Positions 24,135-34,415 of a DNA stretch of 64,000 nt are shown in pieces. The notes below the pieces were generated by a model, which saw only the letters and a list, made by a program, of their open reading frames with translations, ran no database searches and was not told the DNA's origin. Position numbers and translations under genes: made by a program. Numbering within the stretch: position 1 is the first letter of the stretch; each line of letters begins with the position of its first letter. Source of the DNA: Gossypium raimondii (lineage: Eukaryota > Streptophyta > Magnoliopsida > Malvales > Malvaceae); contig NC_068567.1 of assembly GCF_025698545.1 (NCBI RefSeq), forward strand, positions 1,426,001 through 1,490,000, in the 5' to 3' direction.

Positions 24135-24720
24135 GAATGGATTCCCATCCCAAAGAAGAGGAGTAAGGAAATTACATACAAGGCTGTGATATAAGGGTAA
24201 AAATGAGATGGGAAAATAGCTAAAACATTAGATGTGGGGAATGGAATCCCAAAGTAGAAGCAGTAGAGTCGCACATTTGTGTTGGCAGATCGGAACCATG
24301 TTTTTTATTCATATAATTGTCATTCTTGGTTAAGCTATTGCAGTGTTTGGGCCATAATCACTCCTCCCATTGATTACTGGTTTGAGCTGTTGTGAAATTG
24401 TGTGGATGATGATGACCTTTCTCGGCTTTGCATTTTTTGTCTTAATATTCTTCCCTATAATATATATATTTTTTATGGTAAAAAAAATAAACTAATCCTT
24501 CAATTTTATTGGAAACTGTAGTAATTTCACTTTATCTGTTACAGAAGCAGCAATAGCTAGATTGACGAAGCCTGTTGAATATTTTCTTTTCAAAATTATT
24601 TGCTAAGGTATGATGAAGCTTCATTTCTGTAATTAAGGTCCAATATCTTATTTTATTAATTTTTTAATCAATTTCTGCAATAAAATTTTAATATGCAATC
24701 CATTAGAAATATGTTTGTGT
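24135..24720 (+). other. Epsin 3' UTR and downstream flank
   Basis: This is probable 3' UTR: GTTTGGGCCATAATCACTCC, ACTGGTTTGAGCTGTTGTG and CTATAATATATATATTTTTT, then AAAAAAAATAAACT near 24482 as a likely poly(A) region. The segment matters because diverged copies of it occur at about 50930-51130, 52280-52490 and 53070-53640. Confidence 0.6.
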
Positions 24721-24769
24721 TTTTTGAAAGAGACAAGTCCCTGTTACTTGAAATATTCGTGTTCTTTAT

Positions 24770-25088
24770 CAAATACATAGAGCTGAAGCATCCACAACAA
24801 ATACATAATCAAATGCTAAACCTAATTTGAATGTGCAGCAAAAGAGAGAGAATTTTAGATAAAGTTGTATTTTCAAGTAAATTTATATAAAGAAACAAAG
24901 AAAAGCATTCAAAAAAAAAATAAAAAGTCTAAAATCAACCATCAAACATCACAAGTTTCAGCTTCACATTATTACATGACTTCTATTTAAAACTTAAATG
25001 GTCAGAAAAATTAAAGTACAATGACAACAACTAACATCCCAAGTAACAAGATAAAGATCAGATCCTGTTTTTCAGTCTAAGAGTTTTC
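24770..25088 (-). pseudogene. DC1 gene 3'-UTR relic (coding part lost)
   Basis: ACATAGAGCTGAAGCATCC, TTTATATAAAGAAACAAAG, AACTAACATCCCAAGTAACA and TCTAAGAGTTTTC follow the same order as the 3' flanks of the DC1 genes at 30691 and 60474. Sequence identity stops at 25088, just before the LTR at 25092, so the coding region is gone. Convergent with the epsin gene. Confidence 0.65.
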
Positions 25089-25091
25089 TTG

Positions 25092-25564
25092 TGTTGGAAC
25101 TAAGAACAAAGATGAATGAAAAATAACAGAAGCTTGAGCTTGAAGGCTCGATGGCTTGCTGAGCAAACAAAACAGAATCGGGCTTGAAAGACAAGAGAAA
25201 ACAAGAAAAGAGAGTTTTTTATGATGAATCTTTGATGAATTTTTCATTAACTTGAAAGATGGCATATTGCCAATACATATACCAGACATAAGCTGGTCAA
25301 GATGAAACAAAGTTACCTAAACATCTACCTAACTCCACTGAGTAGCATTGTAACTTGTTAAACAAAACTTGCACACTTGGTAAAGCTGATTTATCAGCTC
25401 AAACATCAACAAATTACATCAAGTACATTAACAAACTAGTTCTAATCTAACTAAGTTACTATCATTTGAAACTAACAAAATGAACAGCAGCATGAACTTC
25501 AGCTGCAACTGCTTGGCTCGGGCAACTTCTCTGCTTCTTGTCTGCATGCAGGCCAGCTTCAACA
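25092..25564 (-). mobile_element. Copia-type LTR at a DC1/epsin chimeric junction
   Basis: It starts TGTTGGAACTAAG and ends CCAGCTTCAACA, giving TGTTG/CAACA terminal inverted repeats and 473 bp. Its start matches that of the LTRs of the copia element at 53704-58710 and the inverted fragment at 36995-37345. The left flank is DC1 3' UTR and the right flank is epsin intron 11 sequence. The flanking 5-mers (TCTTG and GTTTC) differ, so there is no target duplication. No internal region is present. Confidence 0.7.
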
Positions 25565-26666
25565 GTTTCATTTTTTCTTCTAAAGTTGTATATTTGAAAA
25601 GCGTCTAAAACAAAATTGATAGTTAAAAAGGAATGAATTATTGAAATCCTGTGTACAATAGAAAGGGTAGCATAAAGGTATTAGGGTGAATTTGTTGCCA
25701 TACTAAAATTTTTAGGGGATATTGTTCCTGATTCAGGATTTTGATGATCCATTTGGCGATAATCCTTTTAAAGCTGTCCCTTCAACTGACTCTGCTCCAG
25801 CTGTACAACAAATTTCCACTTCCATGCCTACTTTCCAGCCTGCTACAAACCAAAATGAAGTAGCTCCTCAGCCACCTTCTGCAAGTTCCAAGACAGTCAC
25901 AAATTTTGACTTTGGGAACTCATTCTCTGCAAATGCTTATTCTGCACCCAATGGCGCAAACTCCCAGTTTCTTCCTCAAGAAATGTCAACTCAAAATCGG
26001 GGAACTGCTTATAGCCAAACAATACAGCCAGGTATCTATGGTCAACAGGCACAATCAAGTGCTAATATGTACAGCCAACCGACACAGCCAAGTGCTAATC
26101 CATATGGCCAACCTGCACAGCCTGGTGCTAACGCATATGACCAAGTTGGACAACCTAGTTCTAATGCATATAGCCAATCTGTGCAGCCGAGTGTTAATCC
26201 TTATAGCCAACCGCCACAGCCAGGTGCTAATCCCTACAGCCAACCTGCACGGTTTAACTCTGGGAACCTATCACGGCAGGGTTCTCTTGTTCCAGTTTCT
26301 TCACAGGGTGCTCACCAGATCACAAATTCACCCGCTGTACAAAATAATAATGATTTCCTAAGTGGCTTAATTTCAGAACCAGGGTCAAAGCCAGCACAGA
26401 CGGTCACTCCCACATCAATGGGAGCACTTGCTATAGTTCCACAACCCTCAAAGGATAAATTCGAGCTTAAGTCGGCGGTTTGGGCTGATACATTAGGCAG
26501 AGGATTGGTGAATTTGAACATATCTGGACGTAAGTAAACATTCTTCTTCTCTAAAAATTGTCATCAAGTATGTCCTTTCTGCATGATCTAACTTTATTGT
26601 TTTCGGTATGCAGCAAAAACAAATCCGTTGGCTGATATTGGAGTCGACTTTGATGCTCTAAATCGT
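25565..26666 (+). pseudogene. Duplicated epsin fragment: end of intron 11, exon 12, intron 12, start of exon 13
   Basis: Collinear with 22621-23721 and very similar by eye. The exon 12 copy (25737-26529) stays open for its whole length, and both its splice sites and the next acceptor (TATGCAG) are intact. The first codon is changed from GGT to GAT. Similarity ends inside exon 13 after GATGCTCTAAATCG at 26666. Introns are retained, so this is DNA duplication and not retroposition. It has no start, ENTH domain or tail and is probably untranslated. The left edge abuts the LTR at 25092-25564. Confidence 0.85.
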
Positions 26667-27814
26667 ACTATATCTTTATAAATTTAAAAAAATTAAATCA
26701 ATTTTTTCTAATTTTTTAGGGAATAAAATACAATTTTATCATATATTAGTTTAAGGAATTATTTTAAGGAAATTGATCGGTTTAGAATGTGTTACAATGG
26801 TTAGTTTAAGGAAATTACGCTGATTAATTCCCTTTTTTATTTCTGAAAGTCCACTTAATTTCTTTTTTTAGTAAGGGCCATTAATATTTTTGCTATCCAC
26901 AATATTATTTTGATTGATATTATTAGCAACAATTATGTAGTGGATAATAGCTTTTTAGACGTACGACTCATCCACTTTTTATTTGTGAAGGGTTGGCAAG
27001 TAAATTTCGATATATTCTAAGGGAATAAAATAAGATTACGAATTATATGACAAAAATAGCTACTGGAGATTTAAATACAATTTACACTTTTAAAGAGCCT
27101 CCAACGAGTGTTCCAATATTATTGTTGGTTGATCTTCAAGAACTCGTAATCATGAGACTTTCTCATTAGAGTTACGTTGAAAAGTTGATTTCTGCTATTT
27201 TTTTACCAAAAGAAAAATATTTTTGGTACCCATATAGATAAACTAGGTGTTAAAAAGACGGGTATCATTTAAGATGTTGAAGCCACCCGTTTTTTTAAGG
27301 TGAAAGGTTTTATAACGTTAAGGATTGAAATGGGCCTAAAAAAATATTTAAAGACCAAAATGAGAAAAACGATATAATTTAAGGACAAAAAATTAAATTT
27401 TTTTATTTCCCCCCTTTTTTTGTAATTACAACCTTAAAAATTCCATTTTTAGAAAAACAAACCTACATGCTCTTTCGTTTCTAATTGAAATAATTAATTT
27501 TTAACTTTTTAAACTAACTAATAACATTGTAAAAATATACGATCAAATTATGTTAAAAAGTAAAGTTTTTAAACTAAAAATGAGAAAAAGCATAGTAGAG
27601 GGACTAAACCCTATATTGGACCCCTTTTTATAATGTAAATTAGGAGATTTGGTAGCAAGTGTCTATGACCTCTCAAGTTCCAGAATGGGCTGCATAGAGC
27701 AGCAATAGGAGCTTCAACTCTCTAACAGGTTCTGATGCTTCTATTAAAACATGGTTTAAAGAACACAGAAATCAGGAAATTAGAGTTTGAATAATCAAAT
27801 GTTCACACAAATTC
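26667..27814. other. Intergenic DNA, no gene seen
   Basis: AT-rich sequence after the abrupt end of the epsin duplicate. Phrases like AAGGACAAAAAATTAAA and GAGGGACTAAACCC suggest old dispersed repeats. No gene is supported. Confidence 0.5.
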
Positions 27815-27953
27815 CAACTTAAAACATGCTACCCTTACATTTCAACTTCAAATACGAAACTCTAGTTTGGATAATAATTACAATCAGCATTACATGTAAT
27901 AAAATACTGTGTTCTCCGCCAAAGAAAAGTGGTAGTTTTGGAGAATATTCACC

Positions 27954-28402
27954 TCAACGCCACCTTAGTCCTCCCAATCTGAAGTGAAATTGTTGTCGTG
28001 GACACCTAAAATGGACAATGAAGTTACATCCAGTATATTCCAAAGCCAAATCTAAACAGGGCTCACCACACTCACTGCAGTTCGGATAGTAATAAATCTT
28101 CTTAACAATAGTGGCAGGATGCTCATGAATGTCCTCACAGACTTTAATGATACTCCCGAGTTTGAGAAATGCATATTTACCAACAACACAATTGACATGA
28201 GCAGAAGTATCACATGTTGCACAATGATAAAACCAAAGGTTTGGGTCTCGACTTTCTTCACAAACATCACAAAAATGACTTTCAGAATAATTGTTATCAT
28301 CATGATAAGTGACTGAAAGAAGATGTTTATCATTTTTGGGTTGGGATGTAATAGGCAACGAAAAACACCTATGATGTAAAGAAAAATCACAATCCTTACA
28401 AC
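27954..28402 (-). pseudogene. Truncated DC1 protein gene, C-terminal part only
   Basis: It encodes the last two to three DC1 modules (CKDCDFSLHHRCFSLPI, FCDVCEESRDPNLWFYHC, HPATIVKKIYYYPNCSEC) and is closest to the gene at 40300-42291 in sequence and 3' flank. It ends GGLRWR, about 13 residues beyond the stop of that gene. Homology stops at about 28402 after CCTTACAAC, where unrelated DNA begins, so all N-terminal modules are missing. Confidence 0.8.
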
Positions 28403-28640
28403 GTGTCAAACACTATACTATTGCATAAGAACAGAGAACAAATTGATAAAGATGAATTTACTAAGAGAATTGTTTAGTATTCTTTATCTACTTGAATCAA
28501 TACACTGCTAGTGTTTATATATTTGTTTTCTTGAGTAACTGCTGCTAACCAACTATATACTAGACTAAGTAACAGAATGATCTAACAGACTAACAACCTC
28601 TATACTTTAACATTCACCCAGCTTCTAAATAGGTAAAATC
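28403..28640. mobile_element. Possible LTR-like insertion truncating a DC1 gene
   Basis: The sequence joined to the DC1 breakpoint (GTGTCAAACACTATACTATT, AATCAATACACTGCTAGTG, CTTTAACATTCACCCAG) has the look of a copia LTR. Only one boundary is clear and no matching partner is present in the window. Confidence 0.3.
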
Positions 28641-29690
28641 CGAAGTAAACTTCGAAATCGAGCAAAAATAGAGACAGACAATGGTTTTGTGAGAATATAA
28701 TAGTTAACCCAAATTAAAATGTAACTTGAGACAAATAAAAATAAGTTAACCCAACTCGCCATGACCTCCTCTCAAAGCTTGACTTCAAATTTTTTAAGCT
28801 TTGGTTAGTGGGGTTAAATTTCACCCTCCAATTTCCCTTGAATTGATACAACAACAAATTCTGATAAATTGCACCACAAGGCATCCTATGATTGGTCCAT
28901 ATAGCAAGTAATGTCAAATTTTGATAGAAGTATCACATTGATTGACAAAATTAAAGTTCAAGTATTAAATTTGATATTTTGAAAGTAGAATCACCATTAG
29001 AAGATTCGATAAATTACAAGAAGCATTTTAGTCATTTTCCCATATGTAATATGATTTATCTAAACATGTACTGTCTAATTCAAGTAATATAATGCAGTTT
29101 TTTGCAGTGTTTGGTTTTTCATACTTGTATCCTATCATTGTGAGTATGTATATATATTTGGTAGGTCCCTTTATTATAGGAATCGGATCAAATTAATATC
29201 TCTACTATTACATCGGTTAATTTAGTCCCTATATTATTACAAAGAATTAAGTAAGATCAATTTTCAAAAGAGTTAATATTTACTATTTAAAAATGTTTTT
29301 TTTTATGATTTTGTAGATAAAATGTTTTATTTGGAGTTGATTTGTAGATGAAAAATAATTTCTATGATAATTTTCGAACCGTAAATATTGACTCTTTTCC
29401 ACTTTAGTCTTATTGGGTGCATTCCACTTTCTAACGATTTTGTAATTAACTTCGGTAATTTTTCTTGGTCTCTTATGGCATTTGTAATTAATTGCATTAA
29501 GCTCAGATCTCTTATTTCTTCTAACAATTTTGTAATAAAATTATAAGATGTAAAATCATACGATAAGATTGTTATGCACAAATATGACTAAAAGACTTAT
29601 TTTGTGTGTTTTCTAGTTTGAAGGAGACATGTACTTGTTGAAACACACCAACCTGAAACATTCTTGTCCTTTTATGAAATAAAAGATAAC
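28641..29690. other. Intergenic DNA, no gene seen
   Basis: AT-rich. GAAGGAGACATGTACTTGTTG at 29621 matches the DC1-distal flank seen at 24733 and 53639, so homology to the DC1 3' side starts there. No gene is supported. Confidence 0.5.
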
Positions 29691-29892
29691 CAATGTAGTG
29701 CAATTAGAATACATAGAGCTGAAGCATTCACAACAATTACATAATTAAATACTAAATGTAATTTAAATGTGAATCTAAGAATGAGAGAAAAATGATCTAA
29801 AAAAATGAGTTTTTAAATGAACTTATATAAAGAAACAAACAGCTGTTGGGAGAATATAAAGCATCAAGCAAAGTCTTCATGTATGTATAATG

Positions 29893-30476
29893 GTCACTGG
29901 GCTAAATCTTTTGTCTCTTAATCTGTGCGGCCTTAGACGATCCGTTCGCTCCAAACTCTCCTAAGCCAACCTTTACTCCCAAAAGTGAGGATTCCTTTAG
30001 AATTCCTCTAAAGTACCAATTTGTATAGCGGAAGCAATTGTGCCAAAAGAAACTACAAAAGAACAATAGAAAGCCACTGAAAGAATGTACACAAAATGTT
30101 TGAATAAATGCTCAAAGAATTCTATTACTTTTAAGAATTCAACTTACAAATGGATTACCTACAAATGAGGGAAGGCTCTCTATTTATAGTTGAGCTCCCC
30201 CAAAACCGACGGCCAAGATCAAATTACATCGACGGATGAGATTAGCCTATTCCTTGATTTTAAGGATTTACAAGATTACATCATATCAAATTAAATCTAC
30301 ATGATATGATTCCCATATTTACTAAAAATAGCTTATGTTGCCACATCTTCATTAACGGACCAATCAGACTTCAATTTGACAGGCTTCTCCAACAATTATT
30401 GGAATCGAGCTAGTTCTCGTGACAGACTTCAATCTAACAAGCTTTACACTTTGGGCCGCGACAGAATCACATTCTC
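29893..30476. mobile_element. Insertion in the 3' flank of the DC1 gene at 30691
   Basis: The DC1 3' flank seen near 48520-48600 and 58840-58910 is interrupted here: TGTATAAT to the left and AATCACATTCTCCAATTAC to the right rejoin. The ends GGTCACTGGGCTAAAT and CTTTGGGCCGCGACAG are imperfect inverted repeats. An AAT on both sides could be a 3-bp target duplication. Class is uncertain; no coding capacity. Confidence 0.4.
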
Positions 30477-30690
30477 CAATTACAATAAATTCTAAATTCA
30501 ACAATCAAACATCAATGCAAACTTCACTAGTGTTGGCTCCAGATTATTACATGAAATTTATTTAAAACTTAAAAGTAGGAAAAACCAAATTACATTGACG
30601 ACAACAACTAACATCACAAGTAACAAAGCGAAGATCAAACTCTTTTTTTCAGTCTTAAGAGTTTTCCTACAAATGATTAGATCTAAATTG

Positions 30691-32742
30691 CTACATAGGC
30701 CAGTCCCACCAACGGTGTAGATAACGAGGTGCTACACAATTCCAGTGGACAATATACTTGCACTCTGACTTTAAGCATTCAAGAGCCAGATCTTCACAAG
30801 GCTTACGACATTTATCACAATTTGGGTAGTAATACATCTTCTTCGCAATGGTGAGTGGATGTGGATGATATCTTACATTTTCAATGGTCTGGAATTTGAC
30901 AAATGGATATTTTCCAAGAACACAATTAACATGAGCAGAAGTATCGCATTTTGCACAATGATAAAACCAACAGTTTGGATCTCGACTTTCTTCACAGATA
31001 TCGCAATAATGATGTTCTAAATAATTGTTATCATCATAATCTGTGAGTGAAAGAATATGCTCATCGCATTTGTGAAGAACTGTAATTGGAAGTGAAAAGC
31101 ATCCAAGATGTAGCACAAAATTGCAAACCTTACAACGAAATGCTGCCCTTGTAGTATAACCACAAGCATTGCACTTCCCATTGTAGTCTCTGTAGTAAAA
31201 GAGGGGGTGTTCATGTTTCAAACATATTTGAGCACCAGGAGTAAGAGCAAGCACACATTGGAGGCATTTTTTTGCTTTACATCCACAACATTCATAAGCA
31301 AAGGCATTACACACATTCAGACATTCTCGACACCTAAAAACCCTGTCCGAAATAAGGGCAAGAGGTTTTTGGCACAAATGATGCCAAACATCCTTCATCT
31401 TAGGTAATTCAGCACACGCTTTATGAAGGAAGAAATCACAAAATGAACAAGAGTAAAATGGTCCCGAGATTGGCAACAAACACCCGTCACAACCATTCTC
31501 ATTCTTTCCAACAACGGGACTTAACATTAGATTATGTATATGCAAGAAATGTTCTATTTTTGTAGCTTCTCCAGCATCGTTGCTCTCTAAAACAGTGATG
31601 GAACTTTCATAGGGCATCTCATCTTCATCTTCTGGTGAAACTATTGAATATGAGCGTTCATCCTCTGTCACACAATGCACATGGAATATAGCATTGCACT
31701 TTGAACAATAGTAACTACCATACTCTGTATTGACTTCATCATGGCATATCATGCAATTCAAAACTCCAAAATCTTCTATGTGATGGAAATATGTGTGAAG
31801 AAGGCGATGGTCATGCCACTTACTTTTGATAATGCGAGGCCATGAAATGCAATTTTTATGGATTATAATGTTACACGTACCACATCTATGGGCAACATGA
31901 TTTCCTTCGATACCACACGCATCACAAGTGAATGGAACTTGTCTAAAAACCAAGGTAAATGGATGTTCATGATTTGTACTCTTAATAACTTGTAATGGTG
32001 ATTGTGATGCGCATTCAATGTGAACAACAAACTTACAAGGAGAGCAACCATAAACAAATCCTAAAGCCTTCCGATTGGTTTCTCCGCATATCTTGCAAGA
32101 GAGCCGTTCGCTATTAAATTGTAGAGCAAGAGGATGCTTGCGATGACACACATGATTCAGTTTGAAAGGAAGCTTAGCGCATTTCTCATGTAAATTAAAT
32201 CCACAGGCAGGAGAGAAGTGTGTATACTTTGCTAATGGTTCCCAGCATCCAAAGCACTCTCTAACATCTTCAAGTTCTTCATCACCATTTTCATCTTCAA
32301 GTTCTTCATGACCATTTTCAGTGGAAATCAAAGGATGTTGAAGGGCAACATGCTCAAGCTCTTTCAAATTATTCTCAGCAACATTAAATGTAAACAAAGC
32401 ACATTTAATATGAAAGTCCAATTTGCAAGAGCAGTGATAAATGAATTTCTCACATGTTTTATCACAGAAATCGCAAATACACCTTGTGTAAGAAGATGGT
32501 GGCTCTTGCAGAAGAAGAAGAGGATGATGAGGATGAAAAGGATGATTAAGCTCCAAAGGTGCGTCGCCACATGACTTGTGAAGATAAAACCCACAGTGCT
32601 CCACACAGCAAAAACATGGAGCAGACACCTCCTCCCCGCACCTGGAGCAATGAGTTACACCACTTTGATTGTGGATCAGCTGGTCGTGATTCAAGATAAG
32701 AAGCAGGGGATGTTGGTGGCCATAATTGTTAGACTCCTCCAT
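30691..32742 (-). CDS. DC1 (cysteine/histidine-rich C1-like) domain protein, intact
   Basis: Intronless, 683 residues. The start is the ATG of MEESNNYGHQHPLLL in context GAGAAATGGAGG. The same start and leader (GGGGAAGGAGAAATGG) occur in the two other intact genes, although the frame stays open 56 codons further upstream. It has eleven Cys/His modules of the plant DC1 type, each with H-x-H/HPL, CxxC, YxCxxC and LHxxC elements: CSRC, CDFC, CFGC, CKIC, CDAC, CMIC, CDGC, CREC, CNAC, CDIC, CDKC. DC1 modules resemble zinc-binding C1 domains that recognise diacylglycerol or proteins. Cellular roles of the family are poorly defined, with links to stress and hormone responses. An acidic linker (EDENGDEELED) lies between modules 2 and 3. 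Single-copy function is inferred only. Confidence 0.88.
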   Translation of the reverse strand: MEESNNYGHQHPLLLILNHDQLIHNQSGVTHCSRCGEEVSAPCFCCVEHCGFYLHKSCGDAPLELNHPFHPHHPLLLLQEPPSSYTRCICDFCDKTCEKFIYHCSCKLDFHIKCALFTFNVAENNLKELEHVALQHPLISTENGHEELEDENGDEELEDVRECFGCWEPLAKYTHFSPACGFNLHEKCAKLPFKLNHVCHRKHPLALQFNSERLSCKICGETNRKALGFVYGCSPCKFVVHIECASQSPLQVIKSTNHEHPFTLVFRQVPFTCDACGIEGNHVAHRCGTCNIIIHKNCISWPRIIKSKWHDHRLLHTYFHHIEDFGVLNCMICHDEVNTEYGSYYCSKCNAIFHVHCVTEDERSYSIVSPEDEDEMPYESSITVLESNDAGEATKIEHFLHIHNLMLSPVVGKNENGCDGCLLPISGPFYSCSFCDFFLHKACAELPKMKDVWHHLCQKPLALISDRVFRCRECLNVCNAFAYECCGCKAKKCLQCVLALTPGAQICLKHEHPLFYYRDYNGKCNACGYTTRAAFRCKVCNFVLHLGCFSLPITVLHKCDEHILSLTDYDDNNYLEHHYCDICEESRDPNCWFYHCAKCDTSAHVNCVLGKYPFVKFQTIENVRYHPHPLTIAKKMYYYPNCDKCRKPCEDLALECLKSECKYIVHWNCVAPRYLHRWWDWPM

Positions 32743-34415
32743 TTCTCCTTCCCCAAGCAATATAAATAAAGGAAAAAGCTTGATTTTGGGGGCAAAGATT
32801 GAAAGGGAAAACAAGAATACTAAGTGAAGAAAGATAAAGATTAAGTGGGAGAACATTTGATATTTAGAGGCAGTGGCAGAGGGTCGCTGATAGTAAACTA
32901 TAGAGGTCAACTCAAATAGGTAGTCAATGCTTTTGTCTTATCTTCACACTTGCTTTTGAGGTTGGGTTGATTTGATATTCATGAATAAATTTATGAGATT
33001 TTTTTATCAATCCTTTTTTGTTTTATTTCGAAATTCCCTTATTATTTTATTCTATACACCATATGTATGTATATATATAAATGTACATGTTAATCAATTT
33101 TCTTGACACTTTCCTTCACACCACTTTCATCCTTCAATTATTGTGGTGAACCAATGATGTCCAAAATAGTAAATAAGCACAACCGGAACTTTAAAGAATT
33201 CTACCCAAATTATCATGTCAACAAATTAATGTGTAATTAACATTTAAGCATTTGATTAAAAGAGTTGACGTGCAAAAAGAAACCACTTTTGGTAGAAAGT
33301 GTGTTTTACATTGTGTGCTTTCAACTAAAAATATATCTTTTCTCTTTTAAAAGTAGTTTATTTATTTAAATTTTAAAAAAATTGATTTATTTTTCTAAAT
33401 ATTTTTTAAAATGGTCTTTTTATTTAATTTGTCTGGTTATAATTTGACTTTAATTTTAAAATCTGAAAAGTAGATAAATTAAATTTCTAAAAATAAAAGT
33501 ATAAGAATTAAATTTTAAATTTATAAATAGTACAATAGTGACTGTGCTTGGCATTAAATTGAGGGCCACTCGTCGTGGCCTCCATTTCTCCTTCCCCAAG
33601 CAATATAAATAAAGGAAAAGCTTGATTGTAGGAGGAAAGTTTGAATGGGAAAACAAGATTACAAGTGAAGAAAGATAATGATTGAGGAAGTGGGAGAGCA
33701 TTTGATATTTAGAGGCAAAGGCTCGCTTATAGTAAAGATTCCGACGGCGGCGGTGGCTAGGTCTAAGGAAGAAAGAAAAAATAATCTATCATTCCTTTAC
33801 AAGATAAATATATAATTTTTTTAACACTTACTCTAATTCATGAATTCTTTTATTAAAATAGTATTTAAAAAATTTCAAGTTAATTTAAATATTAACTATT
33901 TGAACTAACTAATAATATTATAAACCAACCTCAGCACTAGACTATTGAAAGCATTCCCGTAATCTCCAACGCAACAACCACATATATCCGCAAGGATACC
34001 TTCCGGCAACGACAATAATCTGGAAGATTGGTTCTCAAATGTTATTTCTTGTTTCATTTTTCACATGTGCTAACACGAACATGTTTACACTACACGCTCT
34101 TAGAAGAGAAACTTGAAAAGAAATAATTTTCAAAAACAATTTCTTGTGAAAGAGGCTGTTTTCATTATCTATGAACAAGAAAGGAAAACTTATAACAATA
34201 AACAGACTTATCAAAGAAAATTGTGTTTCATAGTCAAGATTGATGTCCTTTGAAATTCTCTCAAAATTGTTTAGTATGTGGGAATTACTTTTTAAAACTA
34301 CTGTGTAATAATTTAGCAAAATTAATTTCATGTTGTGATGGTAGAGACATTTCACACTGAATTTAGCTAAATCTAAAATAAAATTTAATAAATCAGGATC
34401 TATCATGTCAAATCA
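32743..34415 (-). repeat. Upstream block of the 30691 DC1 gene, duplicated at 42292-43845
   Basis: The leader, promoter side and about 1.6 kb of upstream sequence match 42292-43845 in order (GTCAATGCTTTTGTCTTATC, ATTCTACACCAC-type stretch, CTATTGAAAGCATTCCCGTA, GCTAACACGAACATGTTTAC, AATTTAATAAATCAGGATC). The copy here has about 100 extra bases near 33060-33120. Gene plus upstream block were duplicated together. Confidence 0.75.
33540..33720 (-). pseudogene. DC1 5'-end relic (leader and start codon only)
   Basis: CCATTTCTCCTTCCCCAAGC and AATATAAATAAAGGAAAAGC repeat the leader and start codon of the intact DC1 genes, but reading on from ATGGAGGCC gives no DC1 sequence. It is probably the stump of a deleted neighbour. 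Confidence 0.6.

Noticed and set aside
32743..32910. N-terminal hydrophobic extension of the DC1 protein (MFSHLIFIFLHLVFLF) as a signal peptide
   Set aside because: The extension is lost by a one-base difference in the 42292 copy and absent from the 60474 gene, while MEESNN with its ATG context is shared by all three.
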